Assembly: GCA_937858165.1 (NCBI GenBank) | Contig: CALLZA010000708.1 | Coordinates: 1 to 10,564, forward strand | From: an uncultured Ardenticatenia bacterium | GTDB taxonomy: Bacteria; Chloroflexota; Anaerolineae; Promineifilales; Promineifilaceae | DNA: 10,564 nt | Direction of reading: 5' to 3' | Part shown: positions 5,499 through 10,564 of the stretch, piece by piece | Position numbering within the stretch: the first letter of the stretch is position 1 | Layout of the letters: each line of letters opens with the position of its first letter | Made by a program: the position numbers and the translations under genes | Notes under the pieces: model-generated | The model's input: only the letters and a program-made list of their open reading frames with translations | Databases searched by the model: none | What the model was told of the DNA's origin: nothing

Positions 5499-6632
5499 CT
5501 ATCTGTTGAAGTTCATCGGCATAATGATATGCACAAAGTCATTATCGCCGACGGGCTTAAGAACACCCGGCTCGTTGGCGTTTGTCGTCTCCAGCGCTAC
5601 CTGCGGGGTCTCGATGACGCTCAGCGCGTCGGACATGAACTTGACGTTGAAGGCGATCTCGATCGGCATCCCCTCGACACTGGCGTCCACCTGGGCCACG
5701 TTGTCGCCCGTCTCCTTGCTGTTGGCGGCAACGGTGGCATAGGCCGCCGATAACCCATCCCCCGGCTCCACGGCGACGCGCGCCGTGTTACTACTCTCGC
5801 GGGCGAAGATGTCGGCCGTCCGGCACGCCTTGGCGAACTCGGCCGTGTTCAGCACCGTGCGCGTGTTGTGGCGCGACGGGATGATCGGCTGGTAGTCGGG
5901 GAACTTGCCGTCGATCAGTTGCGACACCAACAGCGCGTTGTCCATATCGAAGATGATCTGGTTGCGCCCGGCGGGCATGGAGATGTAGACCGCCTCCAGA
6001 TCGTCGGACAGGATGCGCGCCACCTCATTTAGGGCCCGCGCCGGAATGATGACACTGAACGGCTTCTCGACGTAGCCGGCGATGTGGGCTGACCGCACCG
6101 AGAGGCGGAAGCCATCGGTCGCGGCCATCATCACCCGGTTGCCCTCGAAGCTGGTCAGCACGCCCGTCAGCGACGGCCGCGAGTCGTCGGTCGCCGCGGC
6201 GAAGGCCACTTGCGAGATGACCCGCTTCAGCACCGCCGGCTCCATGCGCACGCGGTTCTCCTGGTCGGGTTCGGGGATGACCGGGAACTCGTCGGCGTTG
6301 ATGCCCTTCACGTTGGCCTGCACCCTGCCGCAGGCGACGTGGAGCGTCTCCGTCGTCTTGTTGAGTGACAGATCAACGCGTTCCGCCGGCAGATTGTTGA
6401 CCAACTCGCTGAAGGTTCGCGCCGGGACGGTCGTCGCGCCGGAGTCCTGCACTGTCGCGCCAATCCAGCAGGTGATGACGATCTCCAGGTTGGTCGCTGA
6501 CAGCTTCAGGCGGCCGTTGTCCACCGCCAGCAGCACGTTGCCCAGCACCGGCAGTGTCGAACGCGGACTGACCGCGCGACCGACGATGCTCAACCCTTTG
6601 GCCAGATTGTCTTGCAGGCAGGAGATCTTCAT
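5499..6632 (-). CDS. dnaN: DNA polymerase III subunit beta (sliding clamp)
   Basis: Ring-shaped homodimer that tethers the replicative polymerase and repair proteins to DNA. The 377-aa length and whole sequence fit the three-fold repeated clamp domain. It opens MKISCLQDNLAKGLSIVGRAV, with STLPVLGNVLL next, as in most DnaN proteins. The middle domain has the DSRPSLTGV and ATDGFRLSV signatures, and the third ends in HIIMPMNFNR, equivalent to the conserved C-terminal M-P-x-R/L tail. The start is supported by GGAG on the minus strand (complement of 6642-6645), nine bases before ATG. It has its own promoter and lies downstream of a tRNA/rRNA methyltransferase gene on the same strand, not beside dnaA as in many bacteria. 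No unusual residues were noticed. Confidence 0.96.
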   Translation of the reverse strand: MKISCLQDNLAKGLSIVGRAVSPRSTLPVLGNVLLAVDNGRLKLSATNLEIVITCWIGATVQDSGATTVPARTFSELVNNLPAERVDLSLNKTTETLHVACGRVQANVKGINADEFPVIPEPDQENRVRMEPAVLKRVISQVAFAAATDDSRPSLTGVLTSFEGNRVMMAATDGFRLSVRSAHIAGYVEKPFSVIIPARALNEVARILSDDLEAVYISMPAGRNQIIFDMDNALLVSQLIDGKFPDYQPIIPSRHNTRTVLNTAEFAKACRTADIFARESSNTARVAVEPGDGLSAAYATVAANSKETGDNVAQVDASVEGMPIEIAFNVKFMSDALSVIETPQVALETTNANEPGVLKPVGDNDFVHIIMPMNFNR

Positions 6633-6681
6633 GACGACACGCTCCGGTTAATTGTTGTACTATCCCGCACTTCTACCTGTG

Positions 6682-6710
6682 AGTATACCCCGACCGGCAC
6701 GGATGCGCAA
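6682..6710 (-). promoter_or_regulatory. Candidate promoter of dnaN
   Basis: On the minus strand TTGCGC (6710-6705), a 17-base spacer and TATACT (6687-6682) precede dnaN. Transcription would start near 6675, about 43 bases before the ATG. The -10 box matches at 5 of 6 positions; the -35 box is weaker. Confidence 0.55.
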
Positions 6711-6731
6711 GAAGTGAATTGTCGAGCGAAG

Positions 6732-7262
6732 TCAGTCCGATGGAGAGCCGTGTCGAAGGTGGTAGAGCACCACCGCCAGAGCGACGTGGACGTTGAGCGA
6801 TAGTCCTTTACCATACATGGGCACAAAGACGGCCGCGTCGCAAACCGCCAGCGTCGCCCGGGTCACACCGTGGTCTTCGTGGCCCACGACGAGGGCGACC
6901 TTTGGCCCGTACTCGAACTGGTGATAGGGCGCAGCGTCATCCGTCAACTCGACGGCCACGACCTGATAGCCGCCTGCCTTCAGTCCTTCGACGGCGACCA
7001 CGGGATCAGCCTCATAGCGCCAGGGCAGGCGCAGGCTCTTGAAGCGACCGACCTTGTCGATCGTCGCGTTGGGTGGCGTCGGCGTGATGCCGGTCAGCAC
7101 CAACTCGCTGACCCCCACGCCGTCGGCCAGGCGAAAGATAGAGCCGACGTTGGCCGGGTACTCGACGCTTTGCAGCACAGCGACGAGATCGCGCCGGGGC
7201 TTGTTGGCGCGGCGGTAATCGCGAACGAAGCGTTTTAGATCGACGCCGTTAAGTGGTCGCAT
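6732..7262 (-). CDS. SpoU/TrmH-family RNA 2'-O-methyltransferase
   Basis: SAM-dependent methyltransferase with a knotted SPOUT fold that methylates a ribose 2'-OH in tRNA or rRNA. The 176-aa protein carries the three family motifs in order: NVGSIFR (38-44, with the catalytic Arg at 44), VVGHEDHGV (125-133) and VPMYGKGLSLNVHVALAVV (147-165), which form the SAM-binding knot. It lacks the N-terminal L30e-like extension of RlmB, so it is nearer the short TrmH/TrmL-like forms; the target nucleotide cannot be told. GGAG (complement of 7269-7272) lies six bases before ATG but is buried in a 13-bp hairpin in the transcript. The gene ends about 100 bases before dnaN, and the dnaN promoter lies in that gap. 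Confidence 0.93.
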   Translation of the reverse strand: MRPLNGVDLKRFVRDYRRANKPRRDLVAVLQSVEYPANVGSIFRLADGVGVSELVLTGITPTPPNATIDKVGRFKSLRLPWRYEADPVVAVEGLKAGGYQVVAVELTDDAAPYHQFEYGPKVALVVGHEDHGVTRATLAVCDAAVFVPMYGKGLSLNVHVALAVVLYHLRHGSPSD

Positions 7263-7268
7263 AAGGGA

Positions 7269-7303
7269 CTCCAGGCCCGGCCGTTAGTCAGCCGGGCCTG
7301 GAG
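7269..7303 (-). promoter_or_regulatory. 13-bp hairpin sequestering the ribosome binding site of the methyltransferase gene
   Basis: CTCCAGGCCCGGC (7269-7281) is perfectly complementary to GCCGGGCCTGGAG (7291-7303), with a 9-base loop. On the minus strand the 3' arm ends in GGAG, the only plausible Shine-Dalgarno, six bases before the ATG at 7262. The fold would hide it. No T run follows on either strand, so it is not an obvious terminator, although it could be one left from an upstream gene. Confidence 0.7.
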
Positions 7304-7321
7304 CTTAGTCTAGCGCTGGAC

Positions 7322-7453
7322 TCAGTTGCCGGCCACTAGCGGCAGGTCGGGCGATAGTTTGGTCAGGGCCGCATCGTTGGCCGATGCCAGATTGGCGTTA
7401 ACGATAGATGGGCGGACGGGCGCGGTAGGCCGAGTGGGGGGATGTGGCGGGGA
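7322..7453 (-). pseudogene. Possible gene remnant (43 codons, no start codon)
   Basis: A minus-strand frame ends in TGA (7324-7322) and runs back to an in-frame TAG at 7456-7454, with no ATG or GTG inside. The translation is Pro-rich (PTRPTAPVRPSIVNANLA), ends ALTKLSPDLPLVAGN, and has an amino acid make-up plausible for a real C-terminus. It lies between two hairpins in an otherwise empty 270-base gap. It may be the tail of a deleted gene or chance. No family is recognised. Confidence 0.3.
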
Positions 7454-7481
7454 CTACCTCTTTCACGTAAGATGACAAATT

Positions 7482-7525
7482 GGGAAACTGCCATCGACGC
7501 TACTTGTTTTCGATGGCAGTTTCCC
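7482..7525 (-). terminator. 16-bp perfect hairpin after the WS/DGAT gene
   Basis: GGGAAACTGCCATCGA (7482-7497) is exactly complementary to TCGATGGCAGTTTCCC (7510-7525), with a 12-base loop. The stem extends by AATT on each side past one bulged base. It begins ten bases beyond the stop of the acyltransferase gene, and on the minus strand is followed by AATTTGTC. This fits a terminator for that gene, though the T run is short. Confidence 0.65.
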
Positions 7526-7535
7526 TAATTCCGCG

Positions 7536-8972
7536 TTACGAATGTAGTGACCGCGCCTGCATGTCGGCCGCCAACTGGCGCAGGGCCTCAAACTCGATGT
7601 AGAAGTTGCTGATGATTTCCTCGGGATGGGGCACAAGACCAACATCGGTCGTTACGCCGACCATAATGCCGCCGTTATAGCTGAGGATGCTGATGCCCAT
7701 GCCCAGTCCGCCCGATTGGGGAACCCAGGCCATGATTTCGCGTAAGGGGCTGCCGGCCAGATAGAGCTGCACCTGCGGCCCTGGGACGTTGGTCAGCACC
7801 ATGCTTGACTTGGTGGCGAAAAAGGTCAGGAACAGGCTCTCGATGTCGGTCGGCGTCATACCCAGCGCCTGCAAGACGCTGAAGGCCACGACGGCCTCGG
7901 GCGAGTCCTTGATCTCATTCATGAAGCGGCGCGTCTCGATGAAGCGCTCGTGGACGTCGGCCGCGCCGATGGGCAGGGTGGGGAAGACCAGCCCAAAGCG
8001 ATTGCCCAGTTCCAGTGGCTCGTCCAGCGGCCGCAGATTGACCGGCACCAAAGCGCGGATGTTGAGGTTGTCAACAGGGAAGTTGTGGTCTTGCAGGTAA
8101 CGGCGCAACGCCCCGGCCACGGTGCTCATCATCGCATCGTTGACTGTGCCATTAAGCGCCTTGCTGACGGCCTTTACGTCCGGTAACGGTAGCGGGTCAG
8201 ACCAGGCGGTGGCCTTGCGGATACCCAGTTCCCCCTTGAAAGGCGTCTGCGGATCGGGCGTGCGCAACACCATCTTGGCCAGCCGGGCCGCACTGCCCGC
8301 GCCGACCTTGGCCACGTCGACCAGTCGCCAGGGATCGCGCAACGTCTCCATGCTCTGGTGCAGGGCGAAGTCGGCCACGTTGCCCGTGGTGCGCCACGTT
8401 GTGCGGGCCAGCGAAGTGGCTGGGCTAACAAGCGTGCTCAGCAGCCCGCGCTCTTTGTCCGGCGCGTCCTTCTCAACCGGGTCGGTCGACAGCGGCGCGT
8501 CGGGTGTCAGGTCGGTCATCGACAACAGCACGCGCATCAGCGCGATGCCGTCGGCGATGCTGTGGTGTAGCCGGCAGGCGATCACCGAGCCGCCTTTGTA
8601 GCCGTCCAGCAAATAGTAGTGCCACAGCGGCCGCGAGCGGTCGAGTGGCGTGCTGATGATGTCGCTCATCATCGCCTGCAAGGCCGCTTTGTCGCCCGGC
8701 GCGGGCAGCGCGGCGCGATGGACGTGGGCGCGAATGTCAAAGTGTGGGTCGTCTTCCCAGGCGTAGTTGCCAAACGGGATGCGCGGCGGCACCACACGCT
8801 GGCGGAAGCGGTCGAAGATCAACAGCCGGCGCTCGATGGTCGCCAGCAGCCGTTCGTAGTCGATCGGCTCATCGAACGTCATGAAGCTGGCGATCATCAT
8901 GAGGTTCGTCGGGCGGTCCATCTGTAGCCACGCCGTGTCTACGTTGGACATTGTTTCCTTATGCTTCGACAT
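7536..8972 (-). CDS. Wax ester synthase / diacylglycerol O-acyltransferase (WS/DGAT family)
   Basis: Bacterial bifunctional acyltransferase that esterifies fatty alcohols or diacylglycerol with acyl-CoA, making wax esters or triacylglycerol storage lipid. Its length, 478 aa, is usual for the family. The catalytic HHxxxDG motif is HHSIADG (136-142). Other family motifs are PLW (115-117), the NGTVNDAMM region (274-282), in which the Asn-Asp pair is conserved, and NVPGP (395-399) in the C-terminal domain. No signal peptide or membrane helix is evident. The start has GGAGG on the minus strand eight bases upstream; a second ATG at codon 8 also has AAGGA before it. It has its own promoter and a hairpin after its stop, so it is likely a single-gene unit. 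Whether wax esters or triacylglycerol is the main product cannot be told. Confidence 0.94.
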   Translation of the reverse strand: MSKHKETMSNVDTAWLQMDRPTNLMMIASFMTFDEPIDYERLLATIERRLLIFDRFRQRVVPPRIPFGNYAWEDDPHFDIRAHVHRAALPAPGDKAALQAMMSDIISTPLDRSRPLWHYYLLDGYKGGSVIACRLHHSIADGIALMRVLLSMTDLTPDAPLSTDPVEKDAPDKERGLLSTLVSPATSLARTTWRTTGNVADFALHQSMETLRDPWRLVDVAKVGAGSAARLAKMVLRTPDPQTPFKGELGIRKATAWSDPLPLPDVKAVSKALNGTVNDAMMSTVAGALRRYLQDHNFPVDNLNIRALVPVNLRPLDEPLELGNRFGLVFPTLPIGAADVHERFIETRRFMNEIKDSPEAVVAFSVLQALGMTPTDIESLFLTFFATKSSMVLTNVPGPQVQLYLAGSPLREIMAWVPQSGGLGMGISILSYNGGIMVGVTTDVGLVPHPEEIISNFYIEFEALRQLAADMQARSLHS

Positions 8973-9038
8973 GGCAGCGTCCTCCGGCTAGGCGAGCAAT
9001 ACCCTACATGGTCCGCCCACAGTATGAAATATTACTCT

Positions 9039-9066
9039 ATTATAGAGCATGGTGTCCTATGATCAA
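9039..9066 (-). promoter_or_regulatory. Promoter of the WS/DGAT gene
   Basis: On the minus strand TTGATC (9066-9061), a 16-base spacer and a perfect TATAAT (9044-9039) precede the gene. Transcription would start near 9032, 60 bases before the ATG. The -35 box overlaps the last codons of the upstream thioredoxin-fold gene. Confidence 0.75.
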
Positions 9067-9563
9067 TCGTCCAGCAGCGCCCGGGCCATCTCCAGGGCCT
9101 GAGCGGCCGGGTTTGGCCCGTGGTAGCCGGCCCGCACCTGGCCATCTGGCCCAATGAACACCAGCGCGATCTCCCGGCTGACGTTGCCGACCCCGTAGGC
9201 GCGGACGACATCGCCCGACCAGTCCGGTAACAGGATAAGATGGTCGGCAGCGTCGTACCCATCCGGTAGCGCCGCGGCAACTTCGCGATAGGAGCTTTCC
9301 ATCATGCCTTCGGCCATACCCCGGAGCAGGCGCGGGACGATGCGCACGTCAACAACTACGGCGATCGCCAGTTGGCGATGATCGGCGTAGCGGCGCCGCA
9401 ATGTTTCGACGATGGGTTGGGACGCGCGGCCGGTGTTGTGATCAACAAAGAGCAACAACAGCGGCCGGCCGAGATGATCGGCCGGCTGGAAAACACGACC
9501 GGAGCCGACAGCCGTAAGACTGAACGTCGGAGCGGGTTGGCCGGGCGCAAGTGGTTGGGTCAC
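9063..9563 (-). CDS. Cysteine-free thioredoxin-fold (AhpC/TSA-redoxin-like) protein
   Basis: The 166-aa protein follows the redoxin layout: APGQPAPTFSL near the N-terminus, a hydrophobic strand (PLLLLFVDH), a helix, a second strand (AIAVVVDV), then VRAYGV, IALVFIGPDGQVRAGYHGP and a final helix. This is the order of peroxiredoxin/TlpA-like proteins. It contains no cysteine at all. Where the peroxidatic Cys or CxxC should follow the first strand, the sequence is NTGRASQP. Classical thiol redox chemistry is therefore excluded, and a binding or scaffold role is possible. There is no signal peptide. GTG 9563 is chosen because it gives a normal family N-terminus and lies exactly where its promoter should start transcription. 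ATG 9605 or 9641 would add 14 or 26 residues without family similarity. Confidence 0.72.
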   Translation of the reverse strand: MTQPLAPGQPAPTFSLTAVGSGRVFQPADHLGRPLLLLFVDHNTGRASQPIVETLRRRYADHRQLAIAVVVDVRIVPRLLRGMAEGMMESSYREVAAALPDGYDAADHLILLPDWSGDVVRAYGVGNVSREIALVFIGPDGQVRAGYHGPNPAAQALEMARALLDD

Positions 9564-9569
9564 GCGACT

Positions 9570-9598
9570 ATTGTAGTGTGAGAACGGGGGGAGGCCAA
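9570..9598 (-). promoter_or_regulatory. Candidate promoter giving a leaderless mRNA for the redoxin-like gene
   Basis: On the minus strand TTGGCC (9598-9593), a 17-base spacer and TACAAT (9575-9570) place the transcription start about seven bases on. That falls at the GTG start codon 9563. No Shine-Dalgarno lies before that GTG, which supports leaderless initiation. Confidence 0.5.
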
Positions 9599-9712
9599 CG
9601 ACCATTTTCCGATCAGCGTCCATCAGCGAAATTTGCGCCATCGGTGTACCATTCCGCTATGGGGGTGCGGGCCGTTCGCCGCCGGCGGCTGTTGCGGGTA
9701 AACTGGCCAACG

Positions 9713-10327
9713 ATGAGTGACCTGCTGTGTCCCCGCTGTGGGCGACCAACTCGTGAACAGGACCTGGTGGAGAGCCACTGGGCCAACGAGGCTGTCATCA
9801 ACCAGCTACGACAAGATCACCCCGAATGGGCCGCGGAGCAGGGCGCGTGTGTGGCCTGCATCCAGGAGGCACTGCTGCTGCTCCTCATTCAGGAGGGCGC
9901 GGCCACGTTCTACGAAAGCGTGCAGAGCGTCTGGCCGTTGGATGCATCGGCCGCGTTTGGCGCGCTGCCTACGCCGCTGCGGATGCGCGCCGACCCACGC
10001 TATACAGGCAAGGGCGTCACCGTTGCCGTGCTCGACTCGGGCTTCTATCCGCACCCCGACCTGACCCAGCCGGTCAACCGGATTCGGGCTTGGGTCAACG
10101 CCGGCGTCGAGCCAATCGAAGGGAGTTGGGACGGGTGGCAGACACCCGGGCTGCTGGCGACCGAGACGGAGCCGGGACTGTGGATCATCTATCAGGATTC
10201 GCTGCCGCCCGGCATCTATCAGTACAAGTTCATGATCGATGGTCACCGCTGGCTGCTCGATCCATCCAACCGTGCCCGTGTGCCGGATAGCGCGGGCGGC
10301 CTCAACAGTGTGTTGACCGTACCGTAG
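9713..10327 (+). CDS. Chimeric protein: zinc-ribbon-like N-terminus, partial subtilisin domain, glycogen-binding (AMPK/CBM48-like) domain
   Basis: The protein has 204 aa. Residues 1-60 carry two Cys pairs (C6/C9 in CPRCG, C46/C49 in CVAC) that could bind zinc. Residues 85-133 match the start of a subtilisin (S8) domain: RYTGKGVTVAVLDSG, with catalytic Asp108, then PHPDL. The His and Ser motifs of the triad are missing, because GVEPIEGSWDGW (131-142) passes directly into a glycogen-binding-type beta-sandwich. That domain shows GSWDGW, LPPGIYQYKFMIDG, W180, DPSN and GGLNSVLTV (to residue 203). It cannot be an active protease. An internal in-frame deletion in a longer S8-plus-CBM gene, or a recombination between two genes, would explain it. 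The start is ATG 9713; no Shine-Dalgarno is seen, so leaderless translation is possible. The frame extends upstream without family similarity. Confidence 0.75.
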   Translation: MSDLLCPRCGRPTREQDLVESHWANEAVINQLRQDHPEWAAEQGACVACIQEALLLLLIQEGAATFYESVQSVWPLDASAAFGALPTPLRMRADPRYTGKGVTVAVLDSGFYPHPDLTQPVNRIRAWVNAGVEPIEGSWDGWQTPGLLATETEPGLWIIYQDSLPPGIYQYKFMIDGHRWLLDPSNRARVPDSAGGLNSVLTVP

Positions 10328-10376
10328 GTGACCGGCGATTGTCTAGAAAAGGGACTGCTATACAAAGGAGTTGGCA

Positions 10377-10564
10377 ATGGAACTGGCAATGATCGGCCTG
10401 GGTCGGATGGGCGGCAATATGGCCTCGCGGCTGCTGCGCGGCGGCCCTCGCGTAGTCGTATACAACCGCTCGCCCGAGCCGGGGCGGGGCGCCGCTGCCC
10501 GTTTTAACCCACTGACGCTCCCGCCCGGGCGAGCGGGGGTAGACTGCGGTGGTGGGGATCATAG
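10377..10564 (+). CDS. gnd: N-terminal fragment of 6-phosphogluconate dehydrogenase (decarboxylating), family match lost after codon 36
   Basis: AAAGGAG (10364-10370) lies six bases before ATG. The first residues, MELAMIGLGRMGGNMASRLL then VVVYNRSPEP, are the NADP-binding Rossmann start (GxGxMG) of 6-phosphogluconate dehydrogenase, an enzyme of the oxidative pentose phosphate route, or of a close beta-hydroxyacid dehydrogenase. After NRSPEP the expected 'AL...G' helix is replaced by Gly/Pro-rich sequence (GRGAAARFNPLTLPPG) that fits the family in none of the three plus frames. The frame stays open to the window end. Either the gene is disrupted here, or the last about 80 bases are an assembly artefact at a contig end. 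Confidence 0.6.
   Translation, partial: MELAMIGLGRMGGNMASRLLRGGPRVVVYNRSPEPGRGAAARFNPLTLPPGRAGVDCGGGDH

Noticed and set aside
1..10564. CRISPR array, insertion sequence, tRNA or rRNA genes
   Set aside because: No regularly spaced direct repeats, transposase motifs, tRNA cloverleaf or rRNA segments were recognised on either strand; repeats present are short intergenic palindromes.

Overview
The window is high-GC bacterial DNA with dense genes on both strands. Its content points to a non-phototrophic member of the Chloroflexota (Anaerolineae/Caldilineae-like). It has a Thermotoga-type DAHP synthase, a stand-alone AroH chorismate mutase, a chlI/chlD-type chelatase gene, a WS/DGAT acyltransferase, TATAAT-type promoters and signs of leaderless mRNAs. 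The taxonomy is inferred from gene content only. Genes are cut at both ends, so this may be a whole contig.

Left part (1-2279, plus strand): the 3' end of a probable solute-binding protein is followed by an aromatic amino acid operon. A near-consensus promoter drives a 35-codon leader peptide containing the Phe/Tyr run FGFYFYF. Next come mutually exclusive RNA stems and an intrinsic terminator, then aroH (chorismate mutase) and a feedback-regulated-type DAHP synthase (aroF). This has the full layout of a Phe/Tyr attenuator. A 78-base near-perfect palindrome built of 7-base units separates aroH from aroF.

Middle (2298-5492): a membrane-anchored glycerophosphodiester phosphodiesterase (minus) is divergent from a chelatase gene (plus). 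The chelatase gene encodes a complete AAA+ subunit (ChlI-like, 367 aa). Its end carries the slippery heptamer A AAA AAG in the correct frame, followed at once by a 10-bp stem-loop. A -1 shift there continues into a ChlD-type linker and von Willebrand A domain, giving a predicted 685-aa fusion. One gene would therefore make both the small and the medium chelatase subunit, probably for cobalt insertion.

Right part (5499-9563, minus strand): dnaN (sliding clamp), a SpoU/TrmH-type RNA methyltransferase whose ribosome binding site lies inside a 13-bp hairpin, a 270-base gap with a possible gene remnant and a terminator-like hairpin, a wax ester synthase/diacylglycerol acyltransferase, and a cysteine-free thioredoxin-fold protein with a promoter placed for leaderless translation.

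Right end (9713-10564, plus strand): a short odd protein joins a zinc-ribbon-like N-terminus and the first part of a subtilisin domain (Asp motif only) to a glycogen-binding (AMPK/CBM48-like) domain. It is followed by the start of a 6-phosphogluconate dehydrogenase gene whose match to the family is lost after about 36 codons at the window edge.
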